A DNA stretch of 64,000 nt, taken from the NCBI GenBank assembly GCA_004154925.1, contig QJNS01000013.1, positions 372,001 to 436,000 of the forward strand. The letters run 5' to 3'. A program made the position numbers and the translations under genes. The notes under the pieces are model-generated. The model saw nothing but the letters and a program-made list of their open reading frames with translations, searched no databases and was not told the DNA's origin. This document shows, piece after piece, positions 35,820 to 46,722 of the stretch (position 1 is the stretch's first letter; every line of letters begins with the position of its first letter). This stretch comes from Monosporascus cannonballus (lineage: Eukaryota; Ascomycota; Sordariomycetes; Xylariales).

Positions 35820-37412
35820 AGAGAGGGCATGTGGGAATGGACACCTTGACTTTGATTCTAAGAAAGTGGCCAGCATGATCCTGTGATGATTAATGGGTAT
35901 ATAGACGTTTCTATCCGCAAAATGATCCGAGCCTAGGGGCTGAAATTAGACTCAGTCCCGTTTTAAAAAGTAGCACCTTGACCTCGAGATGTATGCATTT
36001 CGTGTGACAGTGCTGTGGCCATAAATGAACGATCTTCGGTATGACGATCATGGTGAAGGAGCTATCTTGTATAATTTGAGACTCAACACCGCAGTATTAT
36101 TGCGGGTACTTCTCCCGTATGCTCGCATCTGAAATGGCAGGCCCAACTCAGTTCCTTGCCGAGCAGAGAGGTCTGGTGTATGGGGAGCTTTTGGAAGCCG
36201 TAAAGCGATGCCGTGGCGTCGCTTTCGTCGTACGATGCAAACCGCGCCAGCCAGCCCTGTCTCTGTCCGTCCTGCTCTTCCTGCCCTCCGCCTGATTATC
36301 TTCAGCCCTTGAATCCAGCCACAGCATGGAGGCCGGGCGACAGGACCAGTCTCTGCTGGGAGAGGGCGGGGAAAAAAAGAAGGGAAAGAAGGAGACGTGC
36401 AGTCCGTCTTAATGACGGCGAGAAGGTTAGCGGGGAAAGGGGGAGGCTGCCCATAAGTGACTGAGATACCGCCTGTATAGAACGGGGTGCCTAAAATGAT
36501 ATACCGACGCACACACACACACACGCACACACACACTGAATATACAAGTAGTCAGTTGGAGCAATGATGCAAGGCATCAAAGATGACGTGAGCGTGACCT
36601 CTCTGTGGCCACCGATAGGTGTTTGCTCTCATATTATCAGTCCCCCCCATCCCGCATTGCGAGTCTAATTAGCTATATACGGCGATGTGGCTATGGAGCT
36701 GGCCGATTCGAATTGGGAGCCCCGCTTCAGGGGTTTTAGGTTTCCCATGCAGAGCACTCCTGCTATCTGCATAGGTGGGTAGTCATTTGTTGAGGCCCGG
36801 GATATCGGAGACAACATGGTTAATTACGTCTGGAGACCTTGACCCCGAACCCCGCCGTTGAGGCTTTCGTAAACAGATCCTCCGCGTAATCTATCCATCA
36901 GTGTTGACGGGACGCGCCTGGCATGGTTACCATACAAAGCACCGTGCTATAAGGACGAGGTAGATAAGACAGCAGGGAAGCAGGGCTTTGCGAGATCCTT
37001 TGAAAATCTCCGGGTGGACGAGAAATAGACCACATCAACCCAAAGACATTTGCGTACTGCCGAAGCAAGCCTGGATCTTGGTAGCGTGAAACATCGTAGA
37101 CATAAGTCTTTATTCCTAGAAGTCGCTCGAGCCGTACTATAGCACTCGACTCGAGTGTGGGGGTGCACGCCGACCCTTGAGACTGAACCACATCTGGGCC
37201 GCGTAGAGGTAACCCATGGCTACTAGGATCCCTGGGTCTGTAAGAGGGCTACGGTGCGGCTTCGGTTCCCCAGGAAGCAAGCACTGCCAAATCCCGCTTC
37301 CAAGGAGGATACCGCAGCCCCAGTGGCGCGAATCTATGGCGCGTTGTGCAGTTAGAGCCGGTTGCCGAATCCGGAGACAGCCGCTTACGACAAAACGCGT
37401 CTTCGCTGATCT
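35820..37412. other. Intergenic between transketolase and the next gene
   Basis: Transketolase 3' UTR followed by non-coding sequence with a CA microsatellite. The open frame at 36048-36536 (minus) derives part of its length from that microsatellite and has no family features. Nothing else supported. Confidence 0.5.
36510..36536. repeat. (CA)n microsatellite
   Basis: About 27 bases of alternating C and A, interrupted once by CG. Confidence 0.95.
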
Positions 37413-38150
37413 TCAACCGTGGGTCGCACCACCGTTGCCGTCGCCCTGCCGACTCGGGTCCGCCCACCGCGCCTGTACCACCCTCCCCACGCGCTCAAGC
37501 TTCGCGGCTGCGCGGCGGGCGTCTAGCGCCTCGTCCGCGCTAGGCGCCACCACGACGCCGACCAGCATCGGTGGCGTGTTCACGCCTTCTTCTTCCTCTG
37601 CGTCGCCGCTGTAATCGTCGTCGCCGACCCGGGCCCCAGCGGTCAGTTCCTCCTGCGTCTGGAGCTGCAGCCGCTGGAGGCGTGCCGTCGTGGTGCTGCT
37701 CATGGTATCGTGTGTCGTCCGCTCCCGCTCCCGCTCCCCCTGCCCCTGCCCCTGCCCCTGCCCCTCGCCGCCTGCAGTATCCTCTGTCACGGTATCCCCC
37801 CCGTCGGCACCGTTCGCCCGGGTGCCAGGTCGCGTTGCTGCCTGGTCAGTGCCGGCGTCGCCGGCGGTGCCGGGGGTCGGGGTGGAGGCGGAGGAAGGCG
37901 AGGATGACGGGCTCAGGAACGACTGCAGGAGCACGGGACCGCCGCCGCCGCCGTGCTCGACCATGACGCGCTGCGGGACGCCAAGGTCCAGGCGCGACGC
38001 GGTCTCATGTCCCGAGAGCGCCGTGTGCGACAGCGAGGTCAGGGCGTCGAGCTGCTGGGCCGAGGCGTGGGCCGACGTGATCAGCGGCGTCAGAGCGCGG
38101 TCGGTTAGGTGGAGGGAGAGGTTCGGGTGTTTGGCTGGGAGGCTGGCCAT
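37413..38150 (-). CDS. Conserved-looking protein of unknown function (245 aa)
   Basis: Single-exon frame with ATG at 38150-38148 and TGA at 37415-37413. The N-terminal 90 residues look conserved and globular (SLHLTDRALTPLI, then LGVPQRVMVEHGG, then GPVLLQSFL). A low-complexity middle follows: Ser/Pro/Thr, then a (GQ)n run coded by CCTGCC repeats at about 37740-37770, then ERERER. The last part contains PPMLVGVVVAPSADEALDARRAA and LERVGRVVQ. The split arrangement of an alpha/beta start, a VLLQS strand and a late LVGVVVAP strand faintly recalls roadblock/LC7-like small domains, but this is a guess. High local GC. I do not recognise a named family. Confidence 0.6.
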   Translation of the reverse strand: MASLPAKHPNLSLHLTDRALTPLITSAHASAQQLDALTSLSHTALSGHETASRLDLGVPQRVMVEHGGGGGPVLLQSFLSPSSSPSSASTPTPGTAGDAGTDQAATRPGTRANGADGGDTVTEDTAGGEGQGQGQGQGERERERTTHDTMSSTTTARLQRLQLQTQEELTAGARVGDDDYSGDAEEEEGVNTPPMLVGVVVAPSADEALDARRAAAKLERVGRVVQARWADPSRQGDGNGGATHG

Positions 38151-39090
38151 ATTTTTCGTTCGTCTTCTTCCGTGTGGTGGTAGCTAAAGAGGGGAGGCAG
38201 GCAATAGGAGAAGAAGTGGGGGAGGCAACTCCGAGGTCTGCACAGAGAGAGAGAGGGGTCTTGTTTGGGGTATTGAGATGAGAGAGAGCAACGAAGTTGC
38301 AAGCTATGCTATATTCGAGCGGTGCTGTCTATGAACTGCATGTAAGACGTTATGTTGAGTAGAGTAGAGCTATCTGGATTTCTTTTTGTGTAATAAAGGA
38401 CAGCCAGTCATGAAATGACGATATTGGTCACGGGCCACGACTTTGGCTTTTGTGACCACAACCGCAATTTCAGCGAGCTCTCTGTGGTGTTAAGGCGTCG
38501 GGATGGCGAAGGCTTGGAGGCTGGTACCTCCCCAAGCGCTCGGGTGCCACAAGAGCACAGCAACAACCGGAGCGGTTGCAGCGCTAACTTGAAATGCTAT
38601 GCGTTCCCATTAAATACCTGTTTCGAATAATTTGATTCACTATGTATTTAAAGCCCATTTTAAGTTTGCGGGTCAGAATCGCACTTGTGCCTCTTGTAGC
38701 GCCCAGGAAGATAGTACATACCCCAGCCTGCAGGAACCTAGTCTAGTTCGTGCTGCCGGAGCTTTCCAAGAGCACGCGTACGGGGCCGCGGTATTTATAC
38801 CCGTCGGTACTACATAGGTGGGTATGTGACCCTACAGCACCTGGACCAAGTAGGCAGCTAGCTACCTACCTACACTAGCACTGCATACAGCTTCAACGCT
38901 GCACGTAGGTACATACCCGCTTACAACAATGGGCTTTTCGAGAATTCCTTGAGACACAACATATCTCCAGCTGACCGTCAATCGAAGATACGTGTGTCTA
39001 TCTCACTCATATCTCTTATGCTGTGACGCTACGTACTTTGGGGCAGAGGAGGGTCTACAGGAGAGGTAAACCAGACGCTAATACGGCGTC
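38151..39090. other. Intergenic, divergent promoter region
   Basis: Shared upstream region of the divergent genes at 37413-38150 (-) and 39091-42727 (+). It contains AG-rich sequence near 38160-38290 and CTACCTACC repeats near 38860-38880. No gene supported. Confidence 0.5.
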
Positions 39091-42000
39091 ATGAATAATC
39101 CTAGTCACTTCGCTGGGGATGGCGCCGCCCATGGCCCCAGCAACCCCAGTAGCGCCTCCAGAACTGCGCGCCGTCTTGTAAAGCTTCCATCGCGAACCGT
39201 AAGTTTACCCTCCATTGCGTCTTTCGGATCACACCTAAGTTGTTGTTCTTCCTCCGGCCAATCCTTCTTTGCCGTTGGAACCGTTCCGAAATTCCGCCAG
39301 CGACTGATGAAATGGTTCGGGGACGACAGAAGTTACGAAACAGCACCTGGATCGACCCCCAAACTGGCGAGCGGACGAGGCGGCAATTTACCTTGCGACA
39401 CCCCGACCTCGGGAGTCCCGCTGAAAATGCCCGCCTACGCCCCGTTACGGAGGGTGAGACGGCCAAGGAGAAACTTCTGATGTTGTGGTACAATGTCAAA
39501 CTCGCTGCCGCCCTGATATGGGGTTGGTTAAACTCACCTAAGGGACGCGGCACCATCAAGTGTTCCGTCGCTTATTTGATTGCCAGCATGGGCACCTTCT
39601 ACACGCCCGCCGCACGGTTCTTAGGACCCCTGGATGGTAAACACATCGTCGCCACTATCACCGTGTACTTTCATCCCGCGAGGACGTTAGGTTCGCAAGT
39701 CGAGGCTGTAGCCATTGCTGTTGTTGCAGTATGCTACGCCATGTTGGTTGGAACCTTGTCCATGGCGACTTCGGTGCTTTTTGGTTCGGTGTGGCATCAG
39801 GTTGAGCTCTCGTATGCTCTGGTCCTGATCGTCTTCATTGGTGGCGGCCTCGGCTTCTTAGGTTGGGTGAAGCAGAAGCTCAACAATCCTTTGGTGAGCG
39901 TTGGTGTCAGTATAGCATCCATTGGCATCATCACCATCGTAACCAAAGAAAACTCCGTTCACACCGGCGTCTTTGAAAATCATAAGATCATTCAATCCCT
40001 AAAAATGCTGCTTATGGCAGCGACGATATCTACCGTGGTCAACATGCTGCTCTGGCCGGTGTCCGCTCGGCATGCATTGCGAAACTCCATGAGGACCGCA
40101 TCCACCTCCCTTGGCGATATGCTCACCATGATATCTCATAGCTTTTTGAGCGGGAATGAGGAAGACCTCACTTCGAAAAGCTTCACGAAGGCTTCGTCGG
40201 TCTACACCTCAACCCTGACCCGGCTAAATATAAACGCTCGGGAATCCAAGTATGAGTACTATCTTCTCGGGATGGAGCAGATATACAGACACGACAAAGC
40301 CGTTGTGAAGTCGATGGAAAGCCTAGCGCAATCTCTTGGCGGACTCAGAAGCGCTGCTAATACCCAGTTTGAGCTTCTCAAGGAGATATCGAATGCTAAC
40401 GGGTGGACGTCACCAACCACCAGCGTCTTCTCCCCTAGATTTTCACCAAAGTCCTCATATTCCTTCCCGGCTTCGCCAAAGTTCGCGCGCACCCGCTTCG
40501 GGAGCCTCTCTGCCATAGACGAAGCTCCCGACGAGAGAAGTGATCGCGAAGATGCTACGTCACACAGTGAGGAAACAACATCCGAAATTCAGACTATACC
40601 GGCTTCGTCACTCAGAACCCCGTCTGATATTTTTGAGTATTTCATCGCCCGCCTTGGTCCCTCGATGAAGTCTTTAGTATACACGATGGCAGGAATATTG
40701 AATAGGCCGCCGTTTGGCGCCCCGGGCACGCCCATCGTTATCCAGGACCAGTTCAAAGAGAGCCTCTCAGAGGCGATAAGCCTCTATAATCAAGCAAGGG
40801 CGACTGCTCTGGGGGAATTGTACAAGACGATCGAGTTCGGAAGAACGAGGCCCGAGACGGTGCAGGCTGATTTCGAAGAAGTTGCCGCAGCGTGCGGACA
40901 CTTCTCCTTCAGTTTACTCAGCTTTGCAGCTGAGATGCAGAAATACCTCGATGCCCTGGATGACTTGAAGTATTTGGTGGAACAGAACAAAAGGAGTTGG
41001 GACTGGCTGATGTTTTGGAAACGGATCAGTCTTAGGTCGAAGCCTAAGGTAGAGGACCCCGAACAAGATTCTCTAATACGGCCGGTCCGGCGCATGAGAC
41101 AATCGGAACTCCCACAGGGCATTCCCGACACCATGCTGAAGCACCGGGATAGCCGCGCCTGGGATTTGGCTCGCCCCGCGCCAGACGAAGAAGGTTGGAA
41201 GGACAGGGTGGTCCGGATCTTGTCGCAGGGCCTCTTGAAATTCTTTAGATTCCTTGCGAGGGACGACAGTATGTCTTCAACCCTCTTGCCCGCACATGGC
41301 GAGTTGTTTACTGATTGGTTCACCTTATAGTTCGCTTTGGCCTGAAAGTCGGCATAGGGGCGGCCCTTTATGGCATGTTTGCGTTTATTCCCCAGACTCG
41401 GCCGATCTACGCACATTGGCGAGGAGAATGGGGTCTCCTGACTTTTATGATCGTGTGCTCAATGACGGTGGGCGCATCGAACGCCACCGGGCTCGCTCGT
41501 TTCATCGGCACCCTCATGGGGGCTGCCTTTGTCTTGATCAACTGGTTCATAACAGATGGCGAGGTCATCGGTCTCGCATTTCTCGGCTGGCTCGTCTCGT
41601 TCTTCGCCTTCTACATCATGATCGACCGTGGAAACGGACCTTTCGGCCGCTTCATATTGCTCACCTACAATGTCTCGTCGCTGTACGCATACTCGCTCAC
41701 GCAGAAGGTGGAAGACGACGACGACGACGAGGGCGGCGCGAACCCCGTCATCACCGAGATCGCCTACCACAGGGTCGTCGCAGTGACTATGGGCATCGTC
41801 TGGGGGCTCGTCATCTGCCGGCTGATCTGGCCTATGCCGGCGCGCCGCAAGTTCAAGGAGGGGCTCGCGGTGCTCTACTTGCAGATGGGGCTCATTTGGA
41901 AGCGGGGCCCGCTGGCGATCCTGCTGCGCAGCGACACGGCGGCGCCAGCGAGCTACATGAGGACGGGCGAACAGGCGGCGATGCAGCGGTATGCGGCGCA

Positions 42001-42727
42001 ACTGCAGACGCTGCGGGCTGCCGCGCGCAGCGAGTATGAGCTTCGGGGGCCTTTCCCCTACGAGGCGTACGGCCACGTCATGGCGTCGACGCAGCGCCTG
42101 CTCGACGCCTTCCACGCCATGAGCCTCGTCACGCGCAAGCACGAGGGGCGCCTGACACCGGGCGAGCGCGCCCTCCTGCTGCACACGGCCGAGGAGCGCG
42201 CCCTCCTCTGCGCCCGCATCTGCCATGTCTTCCAGGTCCTCGCTTCGAGCATCATGCTCGAGCACCCCCTCACCGACGCCATCCCTAGCGTCGACAGTAC
42301 CCGCGACAGGCTGCTCGGTAAGATCTTCCGGTTCCGCAAGGAGCACAGCGGCGGCGGCGGCGGCGATGTCCTCGGGGTCGGTGGTGGTGGTCGCCTCTCC
42401 ACGGCCTCCGCCTCCGTCTCCGCCGCGACGACGTCGCGCGAGCAGGCACAGCAGATCCAGCACCACAAGTCCGCGTCCAACAGCGATGTAGCGCCGTTCG
42501 ACAACATCACCGCGAGGGGCAAGAGCATAATCAACAGCAACCCGCCCTCCAGCAGCGGCAGCGACAACAATGTCAGAGACGACGTAATTGTCCAGGAGAC
42601 CGACTACGCCCTCCTGTACGCGTACGCCCTGGTCACCGGCCAGGTGGCCAAGGAGCTCAAGGGCCTCGAGCGCGAGGTTGAGGGCCTGTTCGGGCGGCTG
42701 GGCGAGGACACGCTTCTGCTGCAGTGA
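39091..42727 (+). CDS. Aromatic-acid-exporter-like (FUSC/ArAE, DUF2421) membrane protein
   Basis: Predicted 1147-residue integral membrane protein of the fungal group related to brefeldin-A sensitivity and fusaric-acid resistance proteins (ArAE_2_N, FUSC_2, DUF2421), thought to export organic acids or toxic anions. Exons are 39091-39198, 39330-41268 and 41331-42727, in frame throughout. The first intron (131 bp) ends at GACGACAG; this is the only nearby acceptor that keeps frame. Two halves are visible. In the first, about five hydrophobic helices lie within 39550-40060, then a long soluble part with a Ser/Pro-rich stretch. In the second, six helices start at VGIGAALYGMFAFI (41345) and end at GIVWGLVICRLIW. 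A basic and acidic tail follows, with a Gly run coded by GGC repeats at 42350-42362. The substrate cannot be inferred. Confidence 0.82.
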
Positions 42728-44221
42728 ATGAAGGCCCCGTTTAAATGAATTGGTTAAGCCTCACGGCTCTGCTTTACTTTTTCCGTCTGCTGTTTTTCGC
42801 CCATCCGCGACTTAACTGGAGCAGGGTCCAGCGTCGCCGGTATCTTAGCGCCGGCTCTGGAGTGGCGGGGGAGAGCGGCTTATCAACCCCTACGTGGAAA
42901 TGCGACGTGCGCAGGGAAAGAGGGATACATACATATAATATACCATACGTGTCGTAGACGCGATTACGCTGTCCGTGTAGGAAAAGGGGGCAGGTGTTCC
43001 GTTCCTCGTGCAGAGGAGCATCGGCGCCCCGGTTATGAAGGCGAGGTATAGGGGCCGGAAGGTGTTTCCTAGAAATACCACCTCCCGGGTCGCGTTTTGC
43101 ACTACTCAATTACTATACTGCGCCTGTTTGGTGGGCCCCATGGACGGAGGACTGGGAAAATACGGAGTTCATATATGATACAAGATTCTTGGAACGGAGA
43201 CGGAGGGAAACCCAGACAGGCGCACCGTGTCGGAGTCGGGGCTTCGTCCGGGTTTCTTGGGACAGGTATTATGTCAGGAGAGGTGTTACTTCTGGTCTCT
43301 GGTCCTGGGCTAGGTAGGGTAAGGCAAGGCAAACAGAAGAATTTGCCCAGCTAGCTGCCTATTACTCGCACAGCCCCCAGTTTATTACCTTGGGTATATC
43401 CTAGAGACTCTAGGACTCACCACGAGGAAGAGGCGCTAAATTGCGGGTGGGCTTGATTGGGGTTGGGGGGGGGAGAATGAATGGATTACTTGCTGGCTTG
43501 GCGATGGCTATGATATGTGTATATCTGACCTGGACGGTATAGATACCTCTGGCGTACGATATCTATTTGCCCGGCTATATCAGGCCATAATCACAGTACA
43601 GCATTTTTGGCATGTGTATAGCCCTGACGACGAAGCACCCGGAAATGGCCTTGGCACCGCTCCGGTTCGCGATGCTTAGCAGCCTTTCTTTTAGGTTACG
43701 GGTAACATCAACGGGACAGGGTTACCCTTCCAAGCTTCCCAAATGACTCCGACCACTATTTCTGCTCCTACATGCCTGTTTCTCAACCCATCAGGCTCGG
43801 GCGCTTTAGATGATTTGAATACTCGGCTAGGCATTTTGTCCTACCTAGCGTGACCCCGGACCGCGCGAGACATAGATAGACCAGGGAGGCTCACACCACG
43901 GGAGCTTTGATGGCGAAAACGTGAGAGATGCCGCGTCCCTAGACAGCTAGGTATTGAGGCAAGTAAGGTTTATATACACGTACAGATACATATGAATCCC
44001 CTATCCGAAAACGCCCGCCTGGCCACGCATGCATCGCGTTCGCCTCCCCAGTGGAAGGTCCGGCGCTGTCCCTCCGTAGCTAGACGGATGGGCGATACTC
44101 GGACGGTGGTCGATAAACTTTGCCCGTCCCGAGTTTCTCGAATTTCCGCCCCGTTTACTATACCCGGCCGGAAAGGACAACAAACAAGAAGGTCTATCGA
44201 GGTATCCTACAAACACTCCGC
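42728..44221. other. Intergenic between convergent genes
   Basis: 3' flanks of the convergent exporter and ERV41 genes. Short open frames with no family features. No repeat or RNA gene recognised. Confidence 0.5.
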
Positions 44222-45547
44222 CTAATCCTCATACCCGCTCTTGGCGCCGATGACGCCCTCGCTCCTGCCGCTCCTCCTCCGGCGCCCCATGACCTCCTTG
44301 GCCCAGCCGCTGAGGGTGAAGGTCCAGTGGCCCGCGACGAGCACGCCGCTGAGGATGTTGATGGCCTTGACGAGGAAGGCGAGCACGCTGTCGCGGCGCT
44401 CCTCGATGGTCAGCAGGATGGGCTCGATGTCGTACTTGAAGAAGACGCCCGGCACCATGCGGTCGCTGATCTCGTGCGACTGCTCCGTGACGGCGTACTG
44501 GTTCGTGAAGATGGTGCGCGCCGGCGAGGACCCGGAGTCGACGCTGTAGATGGTCGGCACTATCGACAGGAAGTACTGGAACTTGTGGAAGTTGGCGCTG
44601 GCCAGGTTGACGGTGCGGTCGAGCGGGTTCACGAGCGAGGGGTAGAAGGGCCCGAAGGAGAGCTCGTTGATGACGTGCGAGAAGTTGAATGCTGGGGCGT
44701 CGAGTTAGCCTTCTGCCCTGTTTCTGTACATTCGCAACGCGCGTCCGACCCGTACTCTACGAGCCGGGGGGGGGGTTCAAGAACTCACCGGCGTGATCCA
44801 GGTGTTCGCCGAACTCGGCGTAGCCGTGGCCCCTCGCCGTGATGTGGAAGTCGCCCTGGACCTTGTTCAGGTCCAGGCTGCCGTAGATCCTGCAGCTGTC
44901 GGGATTGCCGCGGACCCTCGGGGTCTTGGCCCAGCGGGCCTTCTTGCGGCCCATGGCGACGATGTCGTGGACGTGCTCCTCCCCGAAGCCCTCCTCGTGG
45001 GGGTGCCAGCCGGCGTTGGTGATGGAGCGTCCGTGCTCGTCGGTGCCGAGCTTGTGGATGCCCTTCGCATCGACCCATTGGCTCCACATGGTCGGGTCCT
45101 CCTTGAGGCGGGTGGCGGCGAGGATGCGGTCGCCGGCGGCGTCCTGGACGTTGATGTGCAGGTCGCGGCACTGCATGCGCATGACGATGTCGAGGTTGAT
45201 CTGCATGCTGTGCCCTACCCCCTTCTCGACGGCAAACGTGTGGCTCTCCTCGCCCTGCCACCATCGCGCCAGCTCGCTCCATACGAGGATGCATGATATC
45301 ACCGAAATGACAATAGTCCACTTGCCTCCGCCCGACGTCCGCGTCACGTACTGGGGTTTCGACTTGGCTGTTGAGGGGAAAGTTCGCCGATCAGCACTGC
45401 GCTTCCAGGTAATAGGGTAGAGAGCGATCCCTGCAGGAGACGGGATGGGTAGGCGAGCAACTTACGAAAAGCATCGAAGGCCCGCACGAAGCCCCCGGAG
45501 CCCGGCTCATCGTCGTAGTGTGATTTCTCGTCGTAGCCGTTCATCAT
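44222..45547 (-). CDS. erv41: ERV41-type ER-Golgi vesicle cargo receptor
   Basis: Predicted 376-residue membrane protein of COPII vesicles. With Erv46 it forms a receptor that returns ER-resident proteins from the Golgi. Exons (minus) are 45547-45466, 45367-44789 and 44691-44222, in frame with GT-AG introns of 98 and 97 bp. The N-terminus has the family signature RAFDAFPK across intron 1, then the first membrane segment (WTIVISVISCILVWSEL). A long lumenal domain follows with VGHSMQINLDIVMRMQCRDLHINVQDA, as in ERGIC2/Erv41. Further on come FNFSHVINELSFGPFYPSLVNPLD and a C-terminal segment starting YDIEPI and ending in a second membrane helix before a short basic tail. The second ATG at 45544 is an equally good start. 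Yeast Erv41 is 352 aa, so length fits. Confidence 0.88.
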
Positions 45548-46722
45548 GATGGCCTCGGCTCTTGGCCGTATACGTCTGGTGGTCTATCTCAACTGTCCAG
45601 GGTTTCTTTGCTGCAGGGAGTCTCGACGACTTCACAACTTCTCCAAAGGCACTGCAGGTTGCCGAGAGGTCCGTAGTCGCACGGCGCTACCACCGCATCC
45701 GAACAGGCAGGTCAAGCGCTTCCCTCTTATAGGAGTTCCGTATGTACCTAACGCGGGTGAATCGGTCTGTAGTGAGCAAACTCGGGACTCATGGAGTCGC
45801 AGTGGTGGTGACAGTCGGCATGGGGGCGCGATCAAATTGTCTCAGGGTTGTAGAGCAGTATTCGCGGATCTAGACTTGAACGGAGCTCTAGTAGGTTAAA
45901 AGGACAACTTGCACTAAACAATATGATTTGGTATTGGGAGCTAGAACTAGTTAACACTAAGTATCAGGCCGAATGTCAACATCCCTGTAATGCATCCCCT
46001 AGCGTTAGTACGGAGGGTAAATAAAACTACCTGCTTAGGTATCGCGTTCATATTATATGTACGATATATAATTGCAATTACTGAATGTACCCAAAGAGAG
46101 GCTACGCCGATATTAATACGGTATCGCTTCTAGCGCACCCCACTGGTACTTAACAGGGTAGTTTTATCCCTGCCTGGCGCCAAGTATCACTTAAACATTT
46201 ATGTGCATAAAGAATTAAGTTATAGAAATTTATATTACATTAACAATGTTAGGACTAAAAAATAAAATTCCCGATAGGATGCTAAACTTACCACTTTTAC
46301 GTAGTACCCACTTTAACTTGCCTTTCTAAAATCAGGCCTCCTTAGCTCGTTTTCCAATTTCTCTTTTTCTTCAAATGTGCTAGTAAGGTCGTTAATTAGT
46401 TGAATATAACAACATAATTAACGTTCCCTATATTTTAACAAAATTCGATTTCCTGCTAACCGGCGAGGAAGAAGCTATTTCCGAACCTTCACAAACCGTT
46501 AATCGCGGTCTCAAAAAAGGCAGCAATGAACCAGATATGGGCGAGAGCAAGAAATGAAGTTTCTGACGATTGGTCTCCTTGTTCGCTTGGATTGCATCCT
46601 TGTCAAAGATAACTCTTTGTTGGAATACGTATATAATCATATAACGCTTGAACTAACAACGTTCGAACGCACGATCTTTTGCCATAACCCAATTATCGTA
46701 AAATGTTGTTCACCGGGCTACG
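45548..46722. other. Intergenic with repeat-like AT-rich stretch
   Basis: Upstream of ERV41 the sequence is ordinary to about 45900. The part from about 46,000 to 46,700 is more AT-rich and contains the repeat fragment at 46621-46693, suggesting an old mobile-element remnant. No gene supported. Confidence 0.45.
46621..46693 (+). repeat. Dispersed repeat fragment, copy 2
   Basis: Aligns with 23886-23955 (shared words include CGCTTGAACTA, TTCGA.CGC.CGAT and TTTTGC.ATAA.CCAA). Ends within 50 bases of the stop codon side of the fusion gene. Probably the end of a transposable element. Confidence 0.5.

Noticed and set aside
37571..38187. Cys/Arg/Pro-rich plus-strand frames over 37571-38187
   Set aside because: Generated by GC-rich repeats (CCTGCC, GCCGCC) of the minus-strand gene; not coding.
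41459..42466. 335-codon open frame antisense to the exporter gene
   Set aside because: Low-complexity, Arg/Glu/Asp-rich mirror of a GC-biased coding sequence; no known domain.
44793..45420. Plus-strand frames opposite ERV41 exon 2
   Set aside because: Ala/Val/Asp-rich mirror frames of the ERV41 coding strand; no motif.
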